From Chloroflexota bacterium (GTDB lineage Bacteria > Chloroflexota > Dehalococcoidia > DSTF01 > JACRBR01): a stretch of DNA of 62,241 nucleotides. A program made the translations under genes and the position numbers. The DNA lies in NCBI GenBank assembly GCA_028872875.1, contig JAGWOC010000010.1, positions 1 to 62,241 of the forward strand, in the 5' to 3' direction. Below, piece by piece: positions 17,554-25,696 of the stretch. Each line of letters opens with the position of its first letter. The first letter of the stretch is position 1. The notes under the pieces are model-generated. The model was not told the DNA's origin. It ran no database searches and worked only from the letters and a program-made list of their open reading frames with translations.

Positions 17554-18303
17554 ATGTCGGAACAGCGGCTTGAGGGCCAGGTGGCCATCGTCACCGGCGC
17601 CTCGCGCGGCATCGGGCGCGCCTGCGCCGAGGAGCTGGCGCGCGAGGGCGCGGCGATCGTCGTCAACTACTTCACCAACCAGGAGGCCGCGGACGCGCTT
17701 GTCGGCGACATCGTCTCGAAGGGCGGCCGCGCCGTCGCCGTGCGGGCGGGCGTCGGCCACCCCGACGACTGCAAGGCGCTGATCGAGCAGACCATCGAGT
17801 CCTTCGGACGCATCGACATCCTGATCAACAACGCCGGCGTCAATCGCGACCGCGTGCTCAAGCGCATGTCGATCGACGAGTGGCAGGAGGTGATCAACAC
17901 CGACCTCAGCAGCGCCTTCTACTGCACCTCGGCGGCGATCCCGCACATGATCGAGCGTAACTACGGGCGCATCATCCTCATGTCGAGCATCATCGGGCAG
18001 ATGGGGAACGCCGGGCAGGCGAACTACGCCGCCGCGAAGGCCGGCCTGATCGCCTTCGCGAAGTCAGCGGCGAAGGAGCTGGCGCGCAACAACATCACCG
18101 TCAACGCGATGTGCCCGGGCTTCGTCGAGACGGACATGGTGATCGCGCTGACCGACGAAGTGAAAGAGGCGCTGCTGAAGCAGATCCCGCTCGGCCGCTT
18201 CGGGCGCCCGGAGGAGGTGGCCTCGTTCGTGCGCTACCTCTGCACCGAGGGCGACTGGATCACCGGCCAGCAGTTCAACCCCAACGGCGGCCAGTACATG
18301 TGA
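17554..18303 (+). CDS. fabG: 3-oxoacyl-[acyl-carrier-protein] reductase-like SDR
   Basis: This 249-residue classical short-chain dehydrogenase has the cofactor motif TGASRGIGRA, the NNAGVNRD strand, the catalytic Ser in MSSIIGQMGNAGQANY and the YAAAK pair. The ending GQQFNPNGGQYM is typical of FabG/PhaB-type reductases. It reduces a 3-oxoacyl thioester with NADPH. It stands alone, not in a fab cluster, so a role in polyhydroxyalkanoate or another acyl-CoA pathway is equally possible. The ATG follows GGGGAGGAG by 6 bases. Confidence 0.88.
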   Translation: MSEQRLEGQVAIVTGASRGIGRACAEELAREGAAIVVNYFTNQEAADALVGDIVSKGGRAVAVRAGVGHPDDCKALIEQTIESFGRIDILINNAGVNRDRVLKRMSIDEWQEVINTDLSSAFYCTSAAIPHMIERNYGRIILMSSIIGQMGNAGQANYAAAKAGLIAFAKSAAKELARNNITVNAMCPGFVETDMVIALTDEVKEALLKQIPLGRFGRPEEVASFVRYLCTEGDWITGQQFNPNGGQYM

Positions 18304-18407
18304 GAGCACCCGCGCGAGCGGGCCGCCGGATCTGCGGCGCCCGCCCGCGCTAGACTGCCACCACAGCCCTGCGCCCGCGCGCCCGGCGGACAGTGACGAG
18401 CGAGCCC

Positions 18408-19397
18408 ATGCCCTCCACCATCTTCGCCGAAGGCCTCACGCGCTACTTCGGCGGCGACATCAAGGCCGTCGATGGCATTGACCTCGCGATCGACGAAGGG
18501 CAGATTTTCGGCTTCCTCGGCGCCAACGGGTCCGGCAAGACGACGACCGTCCGCATGCTGACGACGCTCCTGCGCCCGACGGCCGGCCGCGCGCAGGTCT
18601 GCGGGCTCGACGTGCTGCGCCAGCCGGCGGCCGTCCGCCGCAGCATCGGCGTCGCGCTGCAGGAGGCGGGGCTGGACGACATGCAGACGGGCCGCGAGCT
18701 GCTCCGCCTGCAAGCCCGCCTCTACCGCCTGCCGGCGTCCGACGTCGAGCCGCGCGTCGCCCAGCTCCTCGACATCGTCGACCTCGCCGACGCCGCTGAC
18801 CGCCGCATCAAGACCTACTCGGGCGGCATGAAGCGCCGCCTCGACCTGGCCGCCGCGCTCGTCCACCGTCCGAAGGTCGTCTTCCTCGACGAGCCCACGA
18901 CCGGCCTCGACCCGATCAGCCGCGAGGGCATCTGGCGCTACGTCAACGAGCTGAACCGGAGCGAGGGCGTGACCTTCTTCCTGACGACGCAGTACCTCGA
19001 AGAGGCGGACCGCCTGGCGCACGACGTCGCGATCATGTCGGCCGGCCGCATCGTGGCGCAGGGTTCGCCCGCCGCGCTCAAGGCCAGCATCGGCACCGAT
19101 GTCGTGACCGTGCGCATCGAGGACGGCGACGGCCTGCTCTTGCGCGCCGAACAGGCAGTCCGCCGCCTCGAGGGCATCGAGGAGGTGCGCATCGTCGATG
19201 ACAGCGTCGTCGTCTACGTGCGCGAGGGCAGCGCCGCGATCGCCCGCATCATCCTGCTGCTCAACGACGCATCGATCCCGGTGCGCGAGGTGACGCTGGC
19301 GCAGCCGACGCTCGACGACGTATTCCTCCGCAAGACCGGCCACCACATCGAGTCGGAGGCCGCGCTCGCCGGCCACGCGGCCGGAGCAGGGTCGTGA
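18408..19397 (+). CDS. ABC-2 type exporter ATP-binding protein (DrrA-like)
   Basis: The 329-residue ATPase has Walker A GANGSGKTTT, the Q-loop in GVALQEAGLDD, the signature YSGGMKRRLDLA, Walker B VVFLDEPTTGLD and the H-loop replaced by Gln in LTTQYLEEAD, as in many daunorubicin-type (DrrA) exporters. The C-terminal 90 residues are the small regulatory domain of this subfamily. It pairs with the permease that follows, sharing TGATG. A GTG at 18393 is an alternative start adding 5 residues. The substrate cannot be predicted. Confidence 0.9.
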   Translation: MPSTIFAEGLTRYFGGDIKAVDGIDLAIDEGQIFGFLGANGSGKTTTVRMLTTLLRPTAGRAQVCGLDVLRQPAAVRRSIGVALQEAGLDDMQTGRELLRLQARLYRLPASDVEPRVAQLLDIVDLADAADRRIKTYSGGMKRRLDLAAALVHRPKVVFLDEPTTGLDPISREGIWRYVNELNRSEGVTFFLTTQYLEEADRLAHDVAIMSAGRIVAQGSPAALKASIGTDVVTVRIEDGDGLLLRAEQAVRRLEGIEEVRIVDDSVVVYVREGSAAIARIILLLNDASIPVREVTLAQPTLDDVFLRKTGHHIESEAALAGHAAGAGS

Positions 19398-20158
19398 TGC
19401 ACGCGGTACGCGACTCCTGGTACCTGATGCTGCGCGGCCTGCGAGAGTCGTTGCGGCAGCCGGGCATCGAGATCGGCAACATCTTCATCCCGATGTTCTT
19501 CTTCGCGATCACCGTCGGCGCGATCAGCGGCATCGCCGCCAAGGCGTTCGGGGTCAGCAACTACGTAGGGTTCCAGATGCCGGTCGCGATCCTGCAGGGC
19601 GTCGCCGGCAGCGCGGGCAGCGGCGGCATGGGCATGGTCACGGACATCGAGCGCGGCTACTTCGACAAGCTGCTGCTGACGCCGGCGCCGCGCATCTCGC
19701 TCGTCATCGGTCGCCTCGCCGCCGACGGCGTGCGCGTCATGATCATCGCCGTGCTGCTGCTCATCGCCGGGCTCATCACCGGTTCGGGCATGGCGTCCGG
19801 GCCGGGCGGCGCGCTGCTGCTCATCGTCATGGCGGGGCTGTTCGGGCTGGCCTACTCCGGCATCGGCCTCGCGATCGCGCTCAAGACGGGCAGCGCGCAG
19901 GCGGCGCAGCTCAGCTTTCTCATCTTCTTCCCGCTGCTCTTCCTCTCGCCCGCGTTCGCGCCGAAGAGCGTCTTCAGCGGCTGGCTCCGCTTCCTGGCGA
20001 CGATCAACCCCGTCACCTACCTGCTCGAAGGCATGCGCGACCTCGTGCTGAAGGGCTGGGACCCCGCGTCGCTCGCCGCCGCCTTCGGCGCCATCCTCGG
20101 CATCGCTGCGCTGACGCTGACCGCCTCCGTGCTGGCGCTGCGCTCGCGCACGGCGTGA
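19397..20158 (+). CDS. ABC-2 type permease
   Basis: This 253-residue membrane protein has six hydrophobic segments and the ABC-2 conserved end ([20 protein letters not shown]). It forms the channel for the ATPase encoded just upstream, whose stop overlaps its ATG by 1 base. A GTG immediately before the ATG is an equally good start. Members of this family export drugs, lipids or polysaccharides; nothing nearby indicates which. Confidence 0.9.
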   Translation: MHAVRDSWYLMLRGLRESLRQPGIEIGNIFIPMFFFAITVGAISGIAAKAFGVSNYVGFQMPVAILQGVAGSAGSGGMGMVTDIERGYFDKLLLTPAPRISLVIGRLAADGVRVMIIAVLLLIAGLITGSGMASGPGGALLLIVMAGLFGLAYSGIGLAIALKTGSAQAAQLSFLIFFPLLFLSPAFAPKSVFSGWLRFLATINPVTYLLEGMRDLVLKGWDPASLAAAFGAILGIAALTLTASVLALRSRTA

Positions 20159-20201
20159 GCGCAGCGCGCCGAGCGCCCCGCCTCGTACGCGCACGGCTTG
20201 C

Positions 20202-20207
20202 TACCCT
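20202..20207 (+). promoter_or_regulatory. Candidate -10 hexamer (TACCCT) for lepA
   Basis: TACCCT ends 9 bases before the lepA ATG. The bases between (gcacgcacg) contain no ribosome site, so lepA may be transcribed as a leaderless mRNA. Motif match only. Confidence 0.3.
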
Positions 20208-20216
20208 GCACGCACG

Positions 20217-22052
20217 ATGGAACCCGCCCGCATCCGCAACTTCTGCATCATCGCCCACATCGACCACGGCAAGTCGACGCTCGCCGACCGCTTCCTCGAG
20301 CAGACCGGCACGATCGCCCGCCGCGACATGTCGGCGCAGGTGCTCGACGACATGGACCTCGAGCGCGAGAAGGGCGTCACCATCAAGGCCAAGGCCGTGC
20401 GCATGGCCTTCACCCACCGCGACGGCCGGGCGTACGAGCTGAACCTGATCGACACCCCCGGCCACGTCGACTTCGGCTACGAGGTCTCGCGCGCGCTCGC
20501 CGCCTGCGAGGGCGCGCTGCTCATCGTCGACGCCGCGCAGGGGATCCAGGCGCAGACCCTCGCCAACGTCTACCTGGCGCTCGATGCCGACCTCAAGCTG
20601 ATCCCCGTGGTCAACAAGATCGACCTGCCGAGCGCCGAGCCCGAGCGCGTCGCCCGGGAGCTGGCCGATACCCTCGGCTTCGACCCGGACGAGATCCTCT
20701 TCGCCTCCGCGAAGGAGGGCACCGGCACCCACGAGGTCCTGGAGGCCGTCGTCGACCGCATCCCGCCGCCCGCCGCCGACGCGGCGAAGCCCCTGCGCGC
20801 GCTGATCTTCGACAGCAAGTACGACGCCTACAAGGGCGTCATCGCCTACCTGCGCGTCGTCGATGGCGCCATCAGCCCGCGTCGCAAGCTGCGGCTGATG
20901 TCCAGCGGCCTCGCCGTCGAGCCGCTCGAGGCCGGCGTCTTCCGCCCGGGCTTCGACCCCGTGCCCGAGCTGACGGCGGGCGAGGTCGGGTACGTCGCGA
21001 CCGGCCTCAAGAACGTGAAGGACTGCCGCGTCGGCGACACGCTGACGGACGACGCGAAGCCCGCGGCCCACGCGCTTCCCGGCTACCGACCCGCCAAGCC
21101 GATGGTCTTCGCCGGCCTCTACCCGTCGCAGGCGAACGAGTACACGCTGCTCCGCGACGCGCTCGACAAGCTCCAGCTCAACGACGCCTCGCTGGTCTAC
21201 GAGCCGGAGTCGAGCGTCGCGCTCGGCTTCGGCTTCCGCTGCGGCTTCCTCGGTCTGCTGCACATGGAGATCGTCCAGGAGCGCCTCGAACGCGAGTACA
21301 ACCTCAACCTCCTCGCGACGGCGCCGAGCGTCGAGTACCAGGTGACGAAGACGGACGGCCAGGAGATCGTCATCGACAACCCCGCCGAGCTGCCGCCGCC
21401 GCAGGAGATCGAGCAGGTCCGCGAGCCGTGGATGGACATCTCGGTCGTCGTGCCGGACCGCTACATCGGCGCCGTCATGGAGCTGGTGACGGGCAACCGC
21501 GGCGAGTTCAGGCGCATGGAGTACCTGCAGCACAGCATCCTGCAGGCCGACGGCTCGAAGAAGGGCGAGGGGCGCGTCGTCATCGACTATCGCATCCCGC
21601 TGTCGGAGATCCTGGTGGACTTCTACGACCAGCTCAAGTCGCGGACGCAGGGCTACGCTTCGCTCGACTACAGCTTCTCGAAGTACGAGCCGGCGCCGCT
21701 CGTGAAGCTCGACATTCTGGTGAACGGCGAGCCCGTCGATGCGCTGTCGCTGATCACGCACCGCGAGGCCGCCGTCGCGCAGGGCCGCCAGCTCGTCGAG
21801 AAGCTGCGCACGCTGATCCCGCGGCAGATGTTCGACGTGCCGGTGCAGGCCGCGATCGGCGGCCGCGTGGTCGCCCGCGAGACGATCCGGGCGATGCGCA
21901 AGAACGTGCTGGCGAAGTGCTACGGCGGCGACGTCACCCGCAAGCGCAAGCTGCTGGAGAAGCAGGCCGAGGGCAAGCGCCGCATGAAGCGCGTCGGCAA
22001 CGTGGACATCCCGCAAGAGGCCTTCATGGCGGTGCTGCGGCTGGAGAAGTAG
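20217..22052 (+). CDS. lepA: Elongation factor 4 (LepA)
   Basis: The 611-residue translational GTPase back-translocates or remodels stalled ribosomes. G1 is [17 protein letters not shown]3 is [16 protein letters not shown] and G4 is VVNKIDLP. The LepA-specific C-terminal domain is present ([20 protein letters not shown], then [20 protein letters not shown]). Length matches the usual ~600 residues. A degenerate copy of its last codons follows at 22076-22120, in another frame. Confidence 0.97.
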   Translation: MEPARIRNFCIIAHIDHGKSTLADRFLEQTGTIARRDMSAQVLDDMDLEREKGVTIKAKAVRMAFTHRDGRAYELNLIDTPGHVDFGYEVSRALAACEGALLIVDAAQGIQAQTLANVYLALDADLKLIPVVNKIDLPSAEPERVARELADTLGFDPDEILFASAKEGTGTHEVLEAVVDRIPPPAADAAKPLRALIFDSKYDAYKGVIAYLRVVDGAISPRRKLRLMSSGLAVEPLEAGVFRPGFDPVPELTAGEVGYVATGLKNVKDCRVGDTLTDDAKPAAHALPGYRPAKPMVFAGLYPSQANEYTLLRDALDKLQLNDASLVYEPESSVALGFGFRCGFLGLLHMEIVQERLEREYNLNLLATAPSVEYQVTKTDGQEIVIDNPAELPPPQEIEQVREPWMDISVVVPDRYIGAVMELVTGNRGEFRRMEYLQHSILQADGSKKGEGRVVIDYRIPLSEILVDFYDQLKSRTQGYASLDYSFSKYEPAPLVKLDILVNGEPVDALSLITHREAAVAQGRQLVEKLRTLIPRQMFDVPVQAAIGGRVVARETIRAMRKNVLAKCYGGDVTRKRKLLEKQAEGKRRMKRVGNVDIPQEAFMAVLRLEK

Positions 22053-22075
22053 GCGGCACCTGAATGGGGCACGAT

Positions 22076-22120
22076 ATGCCCAGCAAGGAGGTGTTCACGG
22101 CGGTGCCGCGGCTGGAGGAC
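22076..22120 (+). pseudogene. Diverged duplicate of the 3' end of lepA
   Basis: The stretch encodes KEVFTAVPRLED, against [12 protein letters not shown] at the true lepA C-terminus. In DNA, 28 of 36 bases match (22085-22120 against 22014-22049) in a hand alignment. It has its own ATG (22076) and TGA (22145) but no ribosome site. It lies 24 bases after the lepA stop and immediately before the hicBA promoter. Confidence 0.6.
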
Positions 22121-22142
22121 CAGGTGGCGGGCGGGCGCCTGA

Positions 22143-22148
22143 TATGAT
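22143..22148 (+). promoter_or_regulatory. Candidate -10 hexamer (TATGAT) for hicBA
   Basis: TATGAT ends 9 bases before the ATG at 22158, so transcription would start close to the start codon. The surrounding bases resemble those before the first TA module. Motif match only. Confidence 0.35.
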
Positions 22149-22157
22149 GTGAGAGCG

Positions 22158-22403
22158 ATGAACGAAATCCTCATCTCGCTCCATATCGAGCCGCTGGACG
22201 AAGGCGGCTATCTCGCCACCAGCGACGACGTGCCGGGTCTGCTGGCGCAAGGGCGCACGATGGCGGAGACGCTCGAAATCGCGCAGGACGTGGCTCGTAA
22301 GCTGATCGAGTCGTACCGAGAGCATGGCGACGAATTGCCGCCCGCGCTGCGCACTTCGGCGATCTCGGCCGGGGACACGCTGATTCCGGTCTCTGTCGCA
22401 TAA
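22158..22403 (+). CDS. hicB: HicB-family antitoxin (second module)
   Basis: This 81-residue UPF0150 protein begins MNEILISLHIEPLDEGGYLA and continues with SDDVPGLLAQGRTMAETLEI, the partial RNase-H-like fold of HicB. It is longer than the HicB at 17144 and not closely similar to it. Its stop overlaps the hicA ATG by 1 base (TAATG). A GTG at 22149 is an alternative start. The order here is antitoxin first, the reverse of the first module. Confidence 0.87.
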   Translation: MNEILISLHIEPLDEGGYLATSDDVPGLLAQGRTMAETLEIAQDVARKLIESYREHGDELPPALRTSAISAGDTLIPVSVA

Positions 22404-22627
22404 TGGGGCGACTGGCGGGGCTCAGCGCCGCTGACGTGTTGCGCAAACTGCGACGGGCCGGGTTCACGTTCGACCGGCATGCGAAGGGCAGTCACGAGAT
22501 CTGGTGGAACCCCACGACACGGGCACGCACCACCGTCCCTAACCATCCCGGCGATCTGCCCGAAGGGACGGTGCGAGCTATCGTCAGGCAAGCCGGACTC
22601 ACAGCCGATGAGTTCTTGAGCCTCTGA
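22403..22627 (+). CDS. hicA: HicA mRNA interferase toxin (second module)
   Basis: This 74-residue protein has the full HicA fold: LSAADVLRKLRRAGFTFDRH, then AKGSHEIWWNP with the catalytic His, then GTVRAIVRQAGLTADEFLSL. HicA cleaves mRNA when HicB is lost. Its start (ATG) is normal, unlike the other HicA. It ends 1 base before the birA GTG, so birA may be translated from the TA transcript. Confidence 0.9.
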   Translation: MGRLAGLSAADVLRKLRRAGFTFDRHAKGSHEIWWNPTTRARTTVPNHPGDLPEGTVRAIVRQAGLTADEFLSL

Positions 22628-22628
22628 C

Positions 22629-23450
22629 GTGGCAGCCGCCTTCGACCTCGACCGCTTCCGCGCCGCGCTCCGCACCGATACCTTCGGCCGCAACCTGATC
22701 TTCGAGCCCAGCGTCGGCTCGACGATGGACGTCGCGCGCGGCGCGGCCGGGCAGGGTGCGCCCGAGGGCACGCTCGCACTCGCCGACGAGCAGACCGCCG
22801 GCCGCGGCCGCCTCGGCCGCTCGTGGCTGGCGCCGCCGGCGGTGAACCTGCTGTCCACGCTGCTGCTGCGTCCGCCCGCCGCCGTCCTCCGCCAGGTCGC
22901 GATGATCGCCCCGCTCGCGGTCTGCGACGCCGTCGAGGAGTGCCATGGCCTGCGGCTCGACATCAAGTGGCCGAACGACGTGCAGGCGCACGGCAAGAAG
23001 CTCGCCGGCATCCTCATCGAGGTCCCGCACCCCCCGGTCCCATCTCCGGCAGGGGGAGAGGGGGAGAGCGTCGTGCTCGTCGGCGCCGGCATCAACGTCA
23101 ACTTCGACCCGCGCCCGTACGAGGAGGTGCGCGACATCGCGACGAGCGTCGCCGTCGAGCTGGCGCGCGAGGCCGGGCGGCCCGTGTGGGTCGAGCGCGA
23201 GCCGCTGCTCGCCGCCTACCTCGCGCACTTCGAGCGCATGTACGCGGCCGCGAGGGCCGGCGCGTCGGTGCGCGACGCCTGGCGCGCGCGCCTCGTCACG
23301 CTCGGCAGGGAGGTGCGCGCCGCCTGGCCCGGCGGCAGCGCGGAAGGCACTGCGGAAGACGTCGACGACGCCGGCGCGCTCATCGTCCGCACGGCCGGCG
23401 GCGAGCGGGTCACCGTCGAAGCGGGGGACGTGACGCTGCGGGGGGAGTAG
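22629..23450 (+). CDS. birA: Biotin-[acetyl-CoA-carboxylase] ligase, catalytic type without HTH
   Basis: The 273-residue enzyme attaches biotin to carboxylase carrier domains. Motifs are EQTAGRGRLGRSW (biotinyl-AMP loop), LDIKWPNDVQAHGKKLAGIL and VGAGINVNF. It starts directly at the catalytic domain, so it is the monofunctional form lacking the DNA-binding domain of E. coli BirA. Start is GTG at 22629, 1 base after hicA. Residues at about 133-147 (HPPVPSPAGGEGES) are encoded by an in-frame purine-rich repeat, see 23025-23068. Confidence 0.93.
   Translation: MAAAFDLDRFRAALRTDTFGRNLIFEPSVGSTMDVARGAAGQGAPEGTLALADEQTAGRGRLGRSWLAPPAVNLLSTLLLRPPAAVLRQVAMIAPLAVCDAVEECHGLRLDIKWPNDVQAHGKKLAGILIEVPHPPVPSPAGGEGESVVLVGAGINVNFDPRPYEEVRDIATSVAVELAREAGRPVWVEREPLLAAYLAHFERMYAAARAGASVRDAWRARLVTLGREVRAAWPGGSAEGTAEDVDDAGALIVRTAGGERVTVEAGDVTLRGE
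23025..23068 (+). repeat. Intergenic-type repeat inserted in frame within birA
   Basis: The stretch contains CCCGGTCCC followed by CTCCGGCAGGGGGAGAGGGG. This resembles the C-rich/G-rich hairpin repeats usually found between genes. It falls between the two conserved birA motifs KLAGILIE and VVLVGAGINVN, where other BirA proteins have a short loop, and keeps the frame open. Confidence 0.5.
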
Positions 23451-23546
23451 TCATGCTGCCACCTGCCGTCTGTCGTCCTCGCTTCCCCACACTCTGGTAG
23501 AGTGTCGCCGGCCGCCGCGGGCGCGTGCGCGGCGGAGGGTGCTGTG

Positions 23547-24314
23547 ATGGCCGTCCAACGTTCGGTAACGCTCGTGGCCGCGCTCGCGGCGCTGGCCTTC
23601 GCGCTCGCGGCGTGCGGCGGCGGCAAGGGCGACGCCAACGCGCCGGCGGCCGGCGCCACGCCCATTGCATCGGCGGCGGCAGCCCGAGGCGCCGATGCGT
23701 CTGCGCTCGCCGCGCTCGGACAGAAGTTCGCCGCGAGCACCTTCAATGCGCAGTACACGCTGACGTCGAGCGGCGGCAGCCAGCCGCTCAACGGCACGAT
23801 GACGATGTACAAGCAGGGCGGCGACAAGTTCCGCTTCGATATCGCGGGCAGGCAGGGCGGTCAGGACGTCTCCCTGACGCTGATCGAGACGAAGGATGCG
23901 TCCGTCTTCTGCTTGCAGGACGCCGGCGAGTTGGCGCCAGTCCTCGGCGTCCAGGCGGGCAAGGGCGTCTGCTTCAAGAACGAAACGGCCGGCGGCACCA
24001 CGCGCCTGACGGACATCACCAACACGTTCAAGAACCTGTCGGCGGGCGGCGCCGTCGTCACGGGCAAGAGCACACGCACCATCGCCGGCCAGGCGGCGCA
24101 GTGCTTCCAGTACAAGAACAACGCCGCGGCCGAAACCGATGAGACGTGCTTCTCGGCCGATGGCGTGCTGCTCTACGACAGGACCCGGAGCAGCGCCGAC
24201 AGCACGACCGTCGAGGCGACGCAGGTGCAGGGTGCCGTGCGGGCCAGCGATTTCAACGTGCCGTACGCCATCAAGCAGCTCCCGGACCTCGGCAACGCCA
24301 CGCCCGCACCCTGA
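23547..24314 (+). CDS. Lipoprotein of unknown function
   Basis: The 255-residue protein has a lipoprotein signal: a hydrophobic stretch at about 6-20 ending in LAFALAAC, with Cys21 as the lipid site. An Ala-rich spacer follows. The mature part (TMTMYKQGGDKFRFDIAGR and later DVSLTLIETKDASVFC) alternates polar and hydrophobic residues as in the LolA/LppX beta-fold, but the match is by impression only. It has four further cysteines (in ASVFC, GVCFK, QCFQ and ETCF), perhaps two disulfides. The ATG follows GGAGGG at 23534-23539; an upstream in-frame start would lack the signal. A -10-like TAGAGT lies at 23498. Confidence 0.75.
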   Translation: MAVQRSVTLVAALAALAFALAACGGGKGDANAPAAGATPIASAAAARGADASALAALGQKFAASTFNAQYTLTSSGGSQPLNGTMTMYKQGGDKFRFDIAGRQGGQDVSLTLIETKDASVFCLQDAGELAPVLGVQAGKGVCFKNETAGGTTRLTDITNTFKNLSAGGAVVTGKSTRTIAGQAAQCFQYKNNAAAETDETCFSADGVLLYDRTRSSADSTTVEATQVQGAVRASDFNVPYAIKQLPDLGNATPAP

Positions 24315-24387
24315 GGCGCCGCCCGACAGAGTGGGCGAGGCCGTACCAAGGCGGAGCGGGAGCTCCGTAGCGACGCTGTTCAGCCCG

Positions 24388-25470
24388 CTACTGGGGCCCC
24401 GGGTTGGCGGACAGCGTCGGCGTCACCTGCATCGGCGGGCCAGCCGGCACCGCGACCGCGGTGCCTGCGCTCGCCCAGCCGCTGCCGGAAGCGCCTGCAG
24501 CCGGCGTCGTGCACGACAGGGCGCCGTCGCTCGATACCGCGCACGACGGCGGCACTGGCGTCGGGCAGAGGGGCGCGATCTGCGGCTCGACGCCGGACGG
24601 TGCGCCGGGAGCGGGCGCGATGCAGGGCGGCGGTGAAGGTGGCGGACACACCTGGATGCACGGCGGCGGGCAGGTCGTCGGCGCGGGCTGCGGCTCGCTG
24701 CCGGGCGCGCCGGGCGCGGGTAGGATGCACGGCGGCGGCGGACACGTGGGCGCGACGTGCGGCTCGACGCCGGGCGCGGGCAGGGTGCACGGCGGCGGGC
24801 ATGCCGGCGCGGTCTGCGGGTCGATGCCGGGCCCGGGCACGCCGCACGGCGGCGGCATCGGACAGGCATGTTCCACCGCCGGCGTCGCCGGCAGTGGCTC
24901 GACGCATGGGAGCGGCGGCGGGCAGGCGGGCGCGATCTGCGGCTCGATGCCGGATGGTGCGCCGGGAGCGGGCAGGATGCACGGCGGCGGCGGGCAGGCG
25001 GGCGCACGCCGCGGCTCGACGCCAGGCGGGGGTCCCATTGCGGCCGGCGTACACGCGAGGCAGATCCCCGGCACGGCGCCGCTGCTCTCCGGCGTGCGCG
25101 TGGCCGGCTGCGGCGTCGGCACGCACCACGGCGGCCGGCAGGTCGTGCTGCCGCCGGCAGGTGCCTGCACGCAGACGTACGGCCCGGCCGGACGCGCGCC
25201 CGGGTAGCACTCCGCGGGCGGCAGGGAGTCGGCGCACACCGCGCCCGGCCGCGACGGCGCGGCGGTTGCGCAGGCGACTGCCTCGTTGCAGCTCAGTTCC
25301 GGCTGGGGCGTCGCACGCACGGCTCCCGCCGTCGGCGTGGCGGTCGCGGCGACCTGTCGAGGCGCTGTCTGGGCGCCGCCGCCCATCGCGAACGCCGCGA
25401 TGCCTCCGGCCGCTACGAGCGCCGCTACCGCGACCAGCGCCGCCGCAAGCTTCCGATTCCAGTGCCGCAC
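24388..25470 (-). CDS. Exported or anchored Pro/Cys-rich repeat protein
   Basis: The 360-residue protein starts with GTG at 25470 after AAGGAGGTG and has an N-terminal hydrophobic segment at residues 6-30 (LAAALVAVAALVAAGGIAAF). It may be a signal peptide or an anchor. From about residue 125 to 320 it consists of imperfect repeats of the form CPPPPCILPAPGAPSG-EPQIAPA, with two cysteines in most units. It has no similarity I can name. The Cys-Pro pattern suggests an extended, disulfide-linked or metal-binding surface protein. It is divergent from the Rieske-like gene at 25697. Confidence 0.75.
   Translation of the reverse strand: MRHWNRKLAAALVAVAALVAAGGIAAFAMGGGAQTAPRQVAATATPTAGAVRATPQPELSCNEAVACATAAPSRPGAVCADSLPPAECYPGARPAGPYVCVQAPAGGSTTCRPPWCVPTPQPATRTPESSGAVPGICLACTPAAMGPPPGVEPRRAPACPPPPCILPAPGAPSGIEPQIAPACPPPLPCVEPLPATPAVEHACPMPPPCGVPGPGIDPQTAPACPPPCTLPAPGVEPHVAPTCPPPPCILPAPGAPGSEPQPAPTTCPPPCIQVCPPPSPPPCIAPAPGAPSGVEPQIAPLCPTPVPPSCAVSSDGALSCTTPAAGASGSGWASAGTAVAVPAGPPMQVTPTLSANPGPQ
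24571..24990. repeat. Coding tandem/dispersed repeats in the Pro/Cys-rich gene
   Basis: The clearest pair is 24571-24633 and 24928-24990: 58 of 63 bases are identical by hand count. Related but shorter units lie between them (for example around 24690-24740 and 24755-24800). They encode the CPPP...APGAPSG...EPQIAP blocks. Near identity at the DNA level suggests recent duplication or gene conversion inside the gene. Confidence 0.75.
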
Positions 25471-25696
25471 GTCACACCTCCTTGCCCCCAGCACCTTCCC
25501 GGACGCTCGCGGGGCGCGGAATGTTCCCGATGCGCCGCGTCCGGCTTTCGGTTGCGGCCCTGCCGCCGCATACTGTGCGCATGCCCGAGCGCCCCCCGTC
25601 CCGCCCCCGCACGTCCGCGCTCCGCAGCGCCTGCGCCGGCGGCTGCGCCCGGTGTGCGGGCGTCCACCACGGCCCTGACCGGAGGCTCGGGGCAGT

